From an uncultured Woeseiaceae bacterium (GTDB taxonomy: Bacteria; Pseudomonadota; Gammaproteobacteria; Steroidobacterales; Woeseiaceae): a stretch of DNA of 36,610 nucleotides. The stretch lies in NCBI GenBank assembly GCA_947259145.1, contig CAMYLB010000036.1:1-36610 (forward strand). The letters run 5' to 3'. Shown piece by piece: positions 7,206 to 15,162 of this stretch. Position 1 is the first letter of the stretch. Every line of letters begins with the position of its first letter. The notes beneath the pieces are model-generated. The model saw nothing but the letters and a program-made list of their open reading frames with translations, was not told the origin of the DNA and searched no databases. Position numbers and translations under genes: made by a program.

Positions 7206-8174
7206 TCACTTTCCATCCTTGGGATCCATTCCCTTCAAAAACTTGAACAACTCGCTGTCGGTTGACATGACGAGTGTCGTATTTTCGGCGATGATAAATT
7301 TGTAGGACTCCAGCGTCCGTGTGAATTCGTAGAATGAGCGGGCTTCGGCGTTCTGGTTGTACGCCCTGGCGTAGATTTCAGTCGCCTTCGCGTCGGCCAG
7401 GCCGCGAATCTCCTCAACCTCCCGGTACGCTTCAGATTGAATCTTGTTCAAGTCACGAACACGGTTACCCCGAATCCTGGCCGCTTCACCATTGCCTTCC
7501 GATAGAAAGCGCTCAGCGATTTGCCGCCGTTCGCTGATCATTCGATCATAGATTTTCGGTCGTACGCTCTCGTTGTAATTAATTCGTTTGAAGCGAATGT
7601 CCAGCAGCTCGATACCGAATACCTGGACCTTTTCTGCGGCCGCGGTAAATATCTCCTGTTCGACCAGCTTGCGGCCCTTCTGAATCGGCACTAGCGTACC
7701 CATGTTGAGATCGCGCTCTGCATCCGTCAAAAGCGTGTCACGCAATGGCACGCGATCCTTGGTAGTACGAATGATTTCGATCAGTTCGTGCTTGGCAACG
7801 GCGTTGCGAGTCTCGCTACCCAGAATATCGTCGAGACGGGACTGGGCACTGCGTTCGTCGCGAAGCCTCAGAAAGTACTGCAGCGGATCAGTTATGCGCC
7901 AACGGGCGAACAGGTCGACAGATATGTAGAGCTTGTCCTTGGTCGGCATGTCCGAGGGATTCCCGTCCCACTCCAGTACCCGTTTATCGATCGGGTTAAT
8001 CTGCTGGATAAAAGGAATCTTGGTTTTCAGCCCCGCTGTGGTCACAGGTTCGCCGACCGGCTTGCCGAACTGGGTGATGATCACCTGCTCAACTTCATTG
8101 ACCGTGTAGATCGAACTGATCAGGACAAAGGCAGCAGCGCCAAGTATTACGAGCAGTGTGGCGAGTTTATTCAT
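7206..8174 (-). CDS. hflC: HflC, FtsH-modulating SPFH membrane protein
   Basis: 322 residues. An N-terminal membrane anchor (about 5-25, 'LATLLVILGAAAFVLISSIY') is followed by an SPFH/band-7 domain ('TVNEVEQVIITQFGKPVG') and a long helical region with Ala/Glu/Arg-rich 'GNGEAARIRGNRVRDLN'. HflC and HflK form a large periplasm-facing cage around the FtsH protease at the inner membrane and limit its degradation of membrane proteins. The start ATG overlaps the hflK stop by four bases, so the pair is coupled. Length and order (K then C) are standard. The C-terminus 'LFKFLKGMDPKD' is typical. The pair lies away from hfq-hflX, its usual partner in E. coli. Confidence 0.96.
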   Translation of the reverse strand: MNKLATLLVILGAAAFVLISSIYTVNEVEQVIITQFGKPVGEPVTTAGLKTKIPFIQQINPIDKRVLEWDGNPSDMPTKDKLYISVDLFARWRITDPLQYFLRLRDERSAQSRLDDILGSETRNAVAKHELIEIIRTTKDRVPLRDTLLTDAERDLNMGTLVPIQKGRKLVEQEIFTAAAEKVQVFGIELLDIRFKRINYNESVRPKIYDRMISERRQIAERFLSEGNGEAARIRGNRVRDLNKIQSEAYREVEEIRGLADAKATEIYARAYNQNAEARSFYEFTRTLESYKFIIAENTTLVMSTDSELFKFLKGMDPKDGK

Positions 8175-9229
8175 GGTCGATCACCGTTTGCGGCGTCAAG
8201 ATTCAACAGCGGCAGGATGTTACGTGTCTGATCGTCGACAATTATCTTCGAACGGATGTCCGGCAGCACAGCCTGCATAGTCTCGACGTAGATGCGGCGG
8301 CGCGTGACTTCCGGGGCTTTGGTGTACTCTGTCAACAAAGCACTGAATCGCGCAACGTCGCCTTCGGCCTCGTTGATGCGTTTGAGCCTGTAACCGTCGG
8401 CCTCGCGGATCCGCTGATCTTTCTCACCTTCGGCAAGAGGGATGACCTTGTTATAATCGCGGCGCGCCTCGTTGATCAGCTTTTCTTTCTCCTGCTGCGC
8501 CTGGTTAACTTCGTTGAAGGACTCCTGTACCGGGCCGGGCGGATTTATATTCTTCAGCTGTACCTGATCGATGCTGATGCCCATCGCATATTTGGTCGAG
8601 AGTTCCTGCATTTTTGTGAGGGCCTCCGATTCGATTTCCTGGCGCCCAATGGTGATTACCTCGTCCACCGTTCGATCACCGACGACTTCGCGCATGACCG
8701 ACTCCGAAACGTAGCGAAGCGTCGCGCCCGGCTCACGAACTTCGAACAGATATTTAGCCGGATCCGCGATTCGGTACTGAACAACCCATTCCACCAGCGC
8801 GGCGTTCAAATCCCCGGTCACCATTTCCGTTTCCCGTCTGCCATCGACCGGGCTTTGGTAGGGGTCCGTGGCGCCCGGCGTTGTGAAACCGAACTCCTGC
8901 TTCAGTTGCCGCTTTACCGGAACAATCTTCGCCGTATCGACTCCCATCGGGACTTTGAAATGCAGGCCGGGTTGTACATCTTTGAGATACTTGCCGAAGC
9001 GCTGGACAACCGCGACGGAATCGCTCGGTACCGTGTAGTACGCGGTCCATGCTCCGACAACAAGCGCCGCGAGCGCTGCAATGATGATGACTGTGGTCGA
9101 GCCGCCTTCGGGCACGATCTGCTTGAGCCTGTCCTGCCCCTCGCCTATGAGTTTCTCGAGTTCGGAGCCTGGGTTGGTGCCGCGGTCGAAAGGGCCGCCC
9201 TTGTACCCGTTACTGATTTGCAATGACAT
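8171..9229 (-). CDS. hflK: HflK, FtsH-modulating SPFH membrane protein
   Basis: 352 residues. A short Gly-rich cytoplasmic N-terminus precedes one membrane segment (about 45-65, 'TTVIIIAALAALVVGAWTAY') and the SPFH domain beginning 'TVPSDSVAVVQRFGKY'. 'LHFKVPMGVDTAKIVPVK' and the helical 'VNQAQQEKEKLINEARRDYN' are characteristic of HflK. With HflC it regulates FtsH, whose gene (damaged here) lies at 34557-36456. The ATG at 9229 has AAGGA nine bases upstream. The N-terminus is shorter than in E. coli HflK, which has a longer Gly-rich leader; this is common outside enterics. Confidence 0.96.
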   Translation of the reverse strand: MSLQISNGYKGGPFDRGTNPGSELEKLIGEGQDRLKQIVPEGGSTTVIIIAALAALVVGAWTAYYTVPSDSVAVVQRFGKYLKDVQPGLHFKVPMGVDTAKIVPVKRQLKQEFGFTTPGATDPYQSPVDGRRETEMVTGDLNAALVEWVVQYRIADPAKYLFEVREPGATLRYVSESVMREVVGDRTVDEVITIGRQEIESEALTKMQELSTKYAMGISIDQVQLKNINPPGPVQESFNEVNQAQQEKEKLINEARRDYNKVIPLAEGEKDQRIREADGYRLKRINEAEGDVARFSALLTEYTKAPEVTRRRIYVETMQAVLPDIRSKIIVDDQTRNILPLLNLDAANGDRP

Positions 9230-9580
9230 GCGGGTAGTGTCCTTTGTTGTGTGTGTGTTTGTGTGTCACCGGGCATTCGTCTAGCCTGCACGCAAGGCGA
9301 CCCGGTGGGTCGGAGTGTCTGCAGGCAGTGGGTCGCGGCCGGCCTTCGGACCCTGGACATCGGCAAAGCCAGCCGACTTTCGATGAAACGATTAAGGAAA
9401 CAGACTTTGTTATTGGCCAGCGTGATTGGACAGGAGGCAATTGCAGTTAACTTACTTAGTTGATTTGCTCTCAAGTCCTGTTGATTTGTCGGCCATATTT
9501 GGCTAATTGACTTGAATAGTCAATATTGTCTGACATTGTTTTCGCTATTAGCCTATGCAGTAAAGCATGAGAGGCTACAA
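9230..9580. other. Intergenic region upstream of hflK
   Basis: No protein gene is evident. Positions 9237-9268 are a GT-rich low-complexity run. 9480-9560 is distinctly AT-rich and contains the palindrome at 9506-9524. The minus-strand half of that palindrome, TTGACT, could serve as a -35 for hflKC, but the matching -10 is poor. Confidence 0.4.
9506..9524. promoter_or_regulatory. Operator-like inverted repeat ATTGACT-N5-AGTCAAT
   Basis: A perfect 7-bp inverted repeat with a 5-base spacer inside the AT-rich segment between divergent genes (hflK leftwards, the 34-aa ORF rightwards). A second short palindrome, CAATATTG, follows at 9521-9528. The size and symmetry suit a dimeric regulator. No regulator gene is adjacent. 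Confidence 0.4.
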
Positions 9581-9685
9581 ATGGAGGTTTGTTCGGTCAA
9601 TAAGTCGCGACTTCAGGAATTGGCCCGCGCTCAACGATTGGACGAGTACAGGCATGCCTATGGCACTACCGCTTCGGCCCCCTAG
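9581..9685 (+). CDS. Small ORF (34 aa), possible small protein
   Basis: ATG at 9581 with an AGAGG six bases upstream. It encodes 34 residues, hydrophilic and strongly charged in the middle (LQELARAQRLDEYRHAYG), likely one amphipathic helix. Its stop overlaps the last four bases of the esterase gene on the other strand. The good ribosome binding site and an operator-like palindrome 57 bases upstream support it, but it is too short to recognise and could be chance. Confidence 0.3.
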   Translation: MEVCSVNKSRLQELARAQRLDEYRHAYGTTASAP

Positions 9686-10812
9686 TCCTTTGAATGGAGA
9701 TGCGCCGCGGGAACATGTGACGGCGTTTTGTCGTTGATTTTGCCAAGCCAATCGGCCGCGCTGACTCCCCTGACTTTTCTGTTGAGGAATAGCGCATCAG
9801 ACTGGGTCATCGTATGTTGAACCCCGCCAGGAAGAAACGTCGCCCACTCGTGGCCAATGTATTTGTCGCGGAGAGCATAAAGACTGAAGCGATAGTTGAA
9901 GATATTGACGCCAGCACCGCCACAGGCTCGAGATTCCCGGTTATAAAGAATAACGCCGGCAAGATCTGCATCGGCGGAGGCGAATGCGAAACGGCCCTGT
10001 GGATAGGTCTGGCTTAGATAATCGTAGATTCCAATCAACCCCCCTGCCGCTGGTTCGGAACACTGAGGGCAGCGTTCCGGCAACTGCAGCTGAAAGGTAT
10101 CAATCAGTTTCCGCTCAAAACATGAGGTTTTGATTGCAGATTCGGGAATGATTGGAGCTGAATCGACCAGCGCCGCCACTGATCTTCCACCGAACGCCTC
10201 AACGACCTGGGGATAGTTGATCAACACGCCAAATCCACCCGCGCTCGCACCCATCAAAGCAACGTCTTTCGCACCTTGAAAATACGGCGCCAGAACTTTT
10301 AGATTATTTTGAATATTCCTGTAACCAACGAACTGTTGCTTACCTGTCACGCCCGGAACATTCGCATCCACTCTCGCCCCGCCATGCAAATCACCAGTGC
10401 AGTACGGAATGTAGATGTGATTCCACCTCGCGACCGGATTCGCGGGATTCATCGTGTTAAAGACACCTTGATTACCGAGCATGCCGACCCATTCCTGGAA
10501 TTTTTCCCGAGAGTAATTCTCACCGGCGATTGGTGCATTCTTATTTTCGGCACAAGATTGTGCGTCGTAGCAAGCTCCGCCGCCTTGAAGGTAGATCATT
10601 ACTGCATCGGCGTCCGGCAACAAGCGTGCTCCAAACCCTGCAATCGACCCGTCGCGACAGAATGTGTCATCCCTCGGAATCCAGACCCATTCTCCCGCGC
10701 TCACTTTGGCTTTAGAAAGCTGTGAGATTTTGCCCTTGCGTTCGACTTCGGGTTCCGCAGCGAAAGCGAACTGCGACAACACAGCAACCAATATAAATAG
10801 TCTTGAGATCAT
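9682..10812 (-). CDS. Secreted pectinacetylesterase/Notum-family esterase
   Basis: 376 residues. The N-terminal 'MISRLFILVAVLSQFAFA' is a signal peptide. The mature protein is an alpha/beta hydrolase: oxyanion-loop 'YLQGGGACYD' (74-83), 'YIPYCTGDLHGG' (134-145), nucleophile Ser 190 in 'GASAGGFG', a 'DSAP' stretch at 217-220 and a likely catalytic His 333 in 'GVQHTMTQ'. These are hallmarks of the PAE/Notum family, which removes acyl esters from polysaccharides (plant pectin) or from lipidated proteins (animal Notum). Bacterial members are mostly uncharacterised. Several Cys suggest disulphides, consistent with export. It is monocistronic. Family assignment is firm; the substrate is unknown. 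Confidence 0.87.
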   Translation of the reverse strand: MISRLFILVAVLSQFAFAAEPEVERKGKISQLSKAKVSAGEWVWIPRDDTFCRDGSIAGFGARLLPDADAVMIYLQGGGACYDAQSCAENKNAPIAGENYSREKFQEWVGMLGNQGVFNTMNPANPVARWNHIYIPYCTGDLHGGARVDANVPGVTGKQQFVGYRNIQNNLKVLAPYFQGAKDVALMGASAGGFGVLINYPQVVEAFGGRSVAALVDSAPIIPESAIKTSCFERKLIDTFQLQLPERCPQCSEPAAGGLIGIYDYLSQTYPQGRFAFASADADLAGVILYNRESRACGGAGVNIFNYRFSLYALRDKYIGHEWATFLPGGVQHTMTQSDALFLNRKVRGVSAADWLGKINDKTPSHVPAAHLHSKD

Positions 10813-10882
10813 GATGGGGAGAATAGTAGCGCGAGACTGAACGATACGTGAAGCAATCGACAGGATGACCCTCGCGGGTTGA

Positions 10883-10984
10883 CCGGCAACATCCTGTTGC
10901 CGGCCCTTCGGGCGAACTGCGTTTGTCCTAAATCGCTCCCGGCGATTTAGTCGCCGCTCAGCTAAGTCAGCCGGCTGCGCCGGC
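10883..10984. repeat. Cluster of three hairpins, related to the 16 kb repeat array
   Basis: Three consecutive perfect palindromes: CCGGCAAC-N5-GTTGCCGG (10883-10903), CTAAATCGC-N5-GCGATTTAG (10928-10950) and GCCGGC-tgc-GCCGGC (10970-10984). The last, with its flanks (CTCAGCTAAGTCAGCCGG and GCCTCG), resembles the 57-bp repeat at 16055-16111 and 16447-16503. No T-runs follow, so they do not look like terminators. Confidence 0.6.
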
Positions 10985-11450
10985 CTCGGAGTCCACTGTT
11001 CCGCCAGTTATGATCCGCATCCGCTTGAAATAGCCCAGTTCGGCCAGTCTGGCCCCTTCCCTGCCCTGAATGTCGGCTTTTCCCCAAAGCGAGCTATCAG
11101 TCGAGCGGTTTCCTTAATGGTAGCGCCTATAACCACTGGTTCGACCACGGTTTAATGGACCGCTGGTAGCTGCTCTTGGACTTCCCCCAGTACGTATGAC
11201 ACTTCCGGGCTATGATTGGACTTCCCCCGCCCCGAATGTCCGCGTCTCGACATAGCGGCCGTTCAATCAGAGCAATTCAAGTCAAATTGACCGGCGGCTT
11301 TCGGCCAAAAGCGGAGATAAAACGACTGCCGCGACGCTCACGCTTACGGAGCACCCACCCTTGCCGCCTCGACTCCAGGATTCACCGCCTGCCTTCCAAA
11401 CTCAGGGCCTCACCGTCACGATAGAATTTTCTGTCCTTTGACTGATATAG
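10985..11450. other. Decayed intergenic sequence with short internal repeats
   Basis: No gene with coding character. TGGACTTCCCCC occurs twice (about 11176 and 11218), and two related stretches (around 11055 and 11225) share a 'CC.GAATGTC.GC' core. This looks like degenerate repetitive spacer. Confidence 0.4.
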
Positions 11451-11470
11451 TGTTCTTTGTCATTAGAACA
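11451..11470. promoter_or_regulatory. Operator-like inverted repeat TGTTCT-N8-AGAACA
   Basis: A perfect 6-bp inverted repeat with an 8-base spacer in AT-rich DNA about 110 bases upstream of the WYL-TerB gene. It sits just after TTTGACTGATATAG (11437-11450), which could include a -35. The geometry resembles a regulator half-site pair. It is the only candidate control element found for that gene. Confidence 0.4.
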
Positions 11471-11578
11471 TTCGTATATTAAGAAATAAGATATCGCGAG
11501 AAGCGCCAGGTTTCTTGGTGAAAATGCATTGTCGAAGGAAAAATGCGCGGTCTGTAAATTGTTTGTGAGGGGTTACCA

Positions 11579-12361
11579 ATGGAAATTCTTGCTTCAATTC
11601 GTAAAGCATTTGAAGGCAGAACGCCAAAGCGTCCGCATTTTGCGGTGGCTGATCAGGAAGCTGGCGAGAAGGAAGTCGGCCGGAGTCACGATCATGGCGT
11701 CACCCAGGAGCATACAGATCATGAATTATCTGGAATGACTATCGGTATTGAACATGTTGACGCTGATGGTTCCATCAGCCGTCGCTGGGTGACGATTGTC
11801 GCAACCGCCGATGTGGACGGACATAATCGGCTGCTATGTCACTGCTTCATGAGCGAAGGTCTGCGCTCTTTCCGCATGGATCGGGTGATCAACCTCTTCG
11901 ACGAGCATGGCGAAACTTTTGATGTGCGTGAGTTCCTGCACTTGAAAGCTAGCCCGACCAAAGCACGCACTGGTGGCGGTGCATACCGCTCTGCTCTCCG
12001 TGATGGCCTGCGTCTGCTGATTGCGATTGCACGGGCGGATGGTCAACTGGACGCTGAAGAGGTTGACGTGATCATGGATTATGCTCGCGCTGAAGGTGCC
12101 CGCAAGGGCGTGACAGAGAACAAAGCAGCACTTGCTGAACTCCGCCGTTATATTGAGCGTCTCCAGCCTTGTTGTAGCGTTGTAACCTCCTGCATTGATC
12201 GTTTGACCAATGAAGACGAGGAAACTCAGGACAATCTTCTGGCTTATCTTGAAAAGGTCATTCGAGCCGATGGTGTGGTGGATGGTTCTGAAGCTGCACT
12301 TGAACAGCTGGTCGCCAAACGACTTGAACGGGGGGGGTATGAACAGCCGGTACTGAATTAG
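11579..12361 (+). CDS. WYL-like and TerB-like two-domain protein
   Basis: 260 residues. Residues about 53-120 resemble a WYL domain ('IGIEHVDADGSISRRWVTIV' then 'LLCHCFMSEGLRSFRMDRV'). In other proteins WYL domains sense nucleic-acid or nucleotide ligands. Residues about 137-255 are a TerB-like all-helical region with two related halves: 'LLIAIARADGQLDAEEVDVI' (146-165) and 'LLAYLEKVIRADGVVDGSEA' (220-239), each with the acidic ADG loop. TerB is tied to tellurite resistance and stress responses. The start ATG has GAGGGG six bases upstream. There is no signal peptide or membrane segment. Codon use looks richer in T-ending codons than the flanking genes, hinting at transfer. No other ter genes are present. 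Domain calls are by eye; function unknown. Confidence 0.72.
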   Translation: MEILASIRKAFEGRTPKRPHFAVADQEAGEKEVGRSHDHGVTQEHTDHELSGMTIGIEHVDADGSISRRWVTIVATADVDGHNRLLCHCFMSEGLRSFRMDRVINLFDEHGETFDVREFLHLKASPTKARTGGGAYRSALRDGLRLLIAIARADGQLDAEEVDVIMDYARAEGARKGVTENKAALAELRRYIERLQPCCSVVTSCIDRLTNEDEETQDNLLAYLEKVIRADGVVDGSEAALEQLVAKRLERGGYEQPVLN

Positions 12362-12569
12362 GCTTATGTAGTCTGAGATCTCTACCGCGCGTTCATGAGC
12401 CTACCACGCAGAATGTCTGGTAGCGGGGGCGCGCTTTGTTCGTTAGCAAGGTCCCTCGAGCCCATGACTATACTGGACGTCCCGCTGATAGCTGCCTAGC
12501 CATCGGGGGCGCCTTGCCCTGCAAACGTCTCCTTTTCCCGAAAAGGTCCAATTTCCTTCAAACGCTGCA

Positions 12570-13799
12570 CTAGTGTTTTGAAACGCGCAATAGCCTGGCG
12601 CGGCGGCGGTCGACACGTATTACGTCGACCTGGTGCCCATTCCAATCGATAGAATCGCCGACGACGGGGATACGCTCGAGTGTCTCGGTCACTAAGCCGC
12701 CGATCGTCGATACGTCTATGGTCGGATCCCACGTAATGCCGAGCTCGTCAGACAACTTTCGCAAGTCGACGCGACCACGAACGAGCAACGTACCATCGGC
12801 TTGCTCTCGAAAGTCATCCACCGGCAAATCGCTCTCGTCACGAATGTCGCCGACGATTTCCTCGAGCACGTCCTCCAGCGTCGCCACACCCCCGACAGTG
12901 CCATACTCATCAACGACGATCGCCAAGTGGCGGTGACTGTCCTGGTAGGTATGCAATAGCTGTGGCAGGGGCGCGCTATCCGGCACGACCAGCGCGTCCT
13001 TGCGAATCGCCTCCCAATCGATCGGGTCGTCGTCGTGCTCCAAGAGCCAGTACAACAGGTCCTTGGCCAGTACGACGCCGGACACGTCGGAAAGATGCGT
13101 CGTCGGCGAGAATGGGAAGCGACTGTGACCGGACTCCCTGACGAGCTCGATTGCCTCGTAGCGATCCATTGTTGCGGACAGATAGCGTACGTCCTTGCGC
13201 GGCAACATCACATCTCTCGCGTGCAGGTAGCGCAACTGTGTCGCACCAACGATGATCTCGGCGGTGTGGTCGGCGACCGCCCCCTCGCTCCGCCCGAGCG
13301 CAGCCAGCAGTCGGAGCTCCTCCGATGACGTTACCGGGACGTCGACGTCGCTGCGAATTGAACGGGAGATCTTTTCGCTAACCGCAACCAGCGGCCGTAA
13401 CAGGATCGCCAGCCAGTTGATGCCATGGGCGACAGGTACGGCAAGCTTAGACGCGTGCGTAATGCCAAGCGTCTTCGGAATGATCTCCGTGAACAGTAGA
13501 ACGGCTATCGTGAATATGATCGTAAATATCCACAAGGTTTTGACGTCGAATACATTGGCGTAGCTTGCGCCGGCGACCGCGGCGCCAACAGTATGGGCCG
13601 CTGTGTTTAGTATCAGGATTGCGGCGATCGGTACGTCCATGTTTTCCTTAAAGCCAGACAGCAGCCGACCGGCTCGCTCCCTCCTTTGACCAACCAGGGC
13701 AATTTGCGATCTTGTCAGAGACAGCAGAACACTTTCGAAGATCGAACATAAGAACGAAACGACAAGTACGACACTTACAGCTAAGACGAAAAGCAGCAT
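12570..13799 (-). CDS. CNNM/CorC-HlyC family membrane protein (DUF21-CBS-CorC)
   Basis: 409 residues in the standard order. A DUF21/CNNM transmembrane domain (about 1-150, with 'LFTEIIPKTLGITHA', the conserved E-I-x-P-K stretch) is followed by a pair of CBS domains ('VMLPRKDVRYLSATM' and 'HLAIVVDEYGTVGGVATLED', then 'VLEEIVGDIRDE'), and a C-terminal CorC/HlyC domain (about 330-405, 'RVDLRKLSDELGI'). Family members are linked to Mg2+ or Co2+ efflux and membrane-ion homeostasis, with ATP/Mg sensed by the CBS pair. The start ATG follows GGAGG by four bases. It is monocistronic. Neighbouring antiporter remnants and the DUF1538 pair make this a cation-transport neighbourhood. Confidence 0.92.
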   Translation of the reverse strand: MLLFVLAVSVVLVVSFLCSIFESVLLSLTRSQIALVGQRRERAGRLLSGFKENMDVPIAAILILNTAAHTVGAAVAGASYANVFDVKTLWIFTIIFTIAVLLFTEIIPKTLGITHASKLAVPVAHGINWLAILLRPLVAVSEKISRSIRSDVDVPVTSSEELRLLAALGRSEGAVADHTAEIIVGATQLRYLHARDVMLPRKDVRYLSATMDRYEAIELVRESGHSRFPFSPTTHLSDVSGVVLAKDLLYWLLEHDDDPIDWEAIRKDALVVPDSAPLPQLLHTYQDSHRHLAIVVDEYGTVGGVATLEDVLEEIVGDIRDESDLPVDDFREQADGTLLVRGRVDLRKLSDELGITWDPTIDVSTIGGLVTETLERIPVVGDSIDWNGHQVDVIRVDRRRARLLRVSKH

Positions 13800-13868
13800 G
13801 TTGCCTCCGCAAGAAATAAGGATTCATAATAACTCGCGGAAGCTGCTTTTGGGACGCCGGCTCAGCAG

Positions 13869-13913
13869 GCATTGGCTAAATTGGCATCGACACGATGCCA
13901 ATTTAGCCAATGC
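13869..13913. repeat. Perfect 21-bp inverted repeat with a 3-base loop
   Basis: Arms 13869-13889 and 13893-13913 are exact reverse complements around 'aca'. The arms are only moderately GC-rich and contain ATTGGCTAAATTGGCAT. No T-run follows on either strand, so a classical terminator is unlikely. It lies between the corC start and the antiporter remnants. Confidence 0.85.
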
Positions 13914-14035
13914 AACGCTATGCCAGGCCCATCGAATCCGGCTAACGGCCCAACTTCTACTGCCGTGACGGCTCACTGACACTAGTCATCTCATAGCGTA
14001 GCAGCAGCTCGGCAATCATCCGGGACATATGAATA

Positions 14036-14209
14036 ATGGATTTCGAGTGAATAGCCATAGCCCTTGGCGACGTCGCCTGGATCACTTTGGCCTTTGCGCT
14101 TGGCTTTGGCTCGCGACAAATCGGTTTACCGCCCCTCGTGGGCTTTCTCGCCACTGGTTTTGTGCTGAACTATCTTGGCATCGCCCCCGTCAGCTTGACC
14201 AACACGTAA
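14036..14209 (+). pseudogene. CPA2-type (KefB-like) cation/proton antiporter, N-terminal remnant
   Basis: The frame starting ATG at 14036 reads MDFE, meets TGA at codon 5, then continues as IAIALGDVAWITLAFALGFG and SRQIGLPPLVGFLATGFVLN before a TAA at 14207. 'GLPPLVGFLATGFVL' is the hallmark of the first membrane segments of monovalent cation:proton antiporter-2 proteins, which run to 400-600 residues. Only about 55 codons survive, with an early stop and no TrkA-N domain, so it is a remnant. It overlaps the antisense CaCA remnant, marking a recombination joint. Confidence 0.7.
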
Positions 14210-14343
14210 ATACAGTAGAGCGCCAGTACGACCGCAGCCTCCCAGCGCTGTATGACGCATTTGAAAAGAAAGAAGAACATGACTAGGGCATTTACGGATA
14301 TGACTCCAGTTACGAATGTTACTCGACGAAAGCAACAATCTAT
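14170..14343 (-). pseudogene. CaCA-type Na+/Ca2+ exchanger, C-terminal remnant
   Basis: Minus-strand frame ending in TAG at 14172-14170. It encodes two hydrophobic segments ('VTFVTGVISVNALVMFFFLF' and 'WEAAVVLALYCIYVLVKL') joined by 'KCVIQRWE'. The '.R.E...LL.LY..Y' end is typical of the last helix of YrbG-like calcium/cation antiporters. There is no start codon and the frame is closed upstream at about 14344, so only the C-terminal tail remains. It lies directly downstream of the DUF1538 pair on the same strand. Confidence 0.55.
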
Positions 14344-14364
14344 TTAAAGTGCACGGTGGTCTTC

Positions 14365-15162
14365 CTATTCTGAATTTCTGTCTGACACCTGCGATTTCGA
14401 AACGCGTTCCCAGAGTATGGCGAACTGGCCATAGGCGAGCACCGTAATGATCGGGAACAGCGCCGTGAAGGCGATCAGGCCGAAGCCGTCCAGCAGTGGG
14501 CTGCGTCCCGGCACGGCGTCGGCCAGGCCAAGCCCGAGCGCCGCGACCAAGGGAACTGTAACGGTCGATGTCGTCACACCGCCCGAATCGTACGCTAACG
14601 GCACGATCTCTTTCGGGGCTGCCATCGTCTGCACGATCACAATTAAGTAACCGGCCGCGATGAAATAGGGCAACGGCAAACCCGTGATGATGCGGAAGCA
14701 GCCCAAGCTCACGCCGATGCCGGCACCGATGGCCACTGCAACGCGCAGGCCGACGACGCTGATTGCCCCACCAGAGACAGTGTTGGCTTTCATAGCCACT
14801 GCCATCAGTGAAGGTTCCGCCATGGCCGTGGAAAAACCGACCGTCGCTGCAAAGATATAGACCCAGTAGAAATCCTCCCAGGTAAAATCGGCCACGGCGT
14901 GCTCTACAGTGTCGCGCAAGAATTCGGGATGGGTGAGCTGCTCCGCCATCATGCGCCCGAGCGGAAACAGGCTCTGCTCGAGGCCTTCCAGGAACAGGCC
15001 CAGCCCGACGACGACGAACACGAATCCCACGATGATCTTGCCTCCGTTAGGCATCCTTTTGCCGATGACGAACCACTGAAACGCGAACAGAAAGACGACA
15101 ATCGGCAGCACGTCCAGCGCGCTGTCGGCGACGAAAATCAGTGTGTTAACAGCCAGCTCCAT
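14365..15162 (-). CDS. DUF1538 membrane protein, second of pair
   Basis: 265 residues, almost entirely membrane-embedded. Family landmarks are 'FSTAMAEPSLMAVAMKAN' (glycine and glutamate in a re-entrant-like stretch) and '[22 protein letters not shown]', present in both members of the pair. DUF1538 proteins are often encoded as adjacent pairs; such a two-gene system (UmpAB) has, to my knowledge, been reported to act as a Na+(Li+,K+)/H+ antiporter in Halomonas. The start ATG overlaps the stop of the upstream partner (TGATG), so the two are coupled and probably form a heteromer. A CaCA remnant follows. Family firm; transport role inferred. Confidence 0.85.
   Translation of the reverse strand: MELAVNTLIFVADSALDVLPIVVFLFAFQWFVIGKRMPNGGKIIVGFVFVVVGLGLFLEGLEQSLFPLGRMMAEQLTHPEFLRDTVEHAVADFTWEDFYWVYIFAATVGFSTAMAEPSLMAVAMKANTVSGGAISVVGLRVAVAIGAGIGVSLGCFRIITGLPLPYFIAAGYLIVIVQTMAAPKEIVPLAYDSGGVTTSTVTVPLVAALGLGLADAVPGRSPLLDGFGLIAFTALFPIITVLAYGQFAILWERVSKSQVSDRNSE

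Noticed and set aside
8156-9226. 356-codon frame on the plus strand opposite hflK
   Set aside because: A mirror of the conserved hflK codons; its product resembles no family and no ribosome binding site precedes it.
9237-9268. GT-rich run as a functional repeat
   Set aside because: Imperfect, short, low-complexity sequence without partner or period.
12531-12546. CCTTTTC-CC-GAAAAGG as a corC terminator
   Set aside because: Weak AT-rich stem with no T-run after it in the corC direction.
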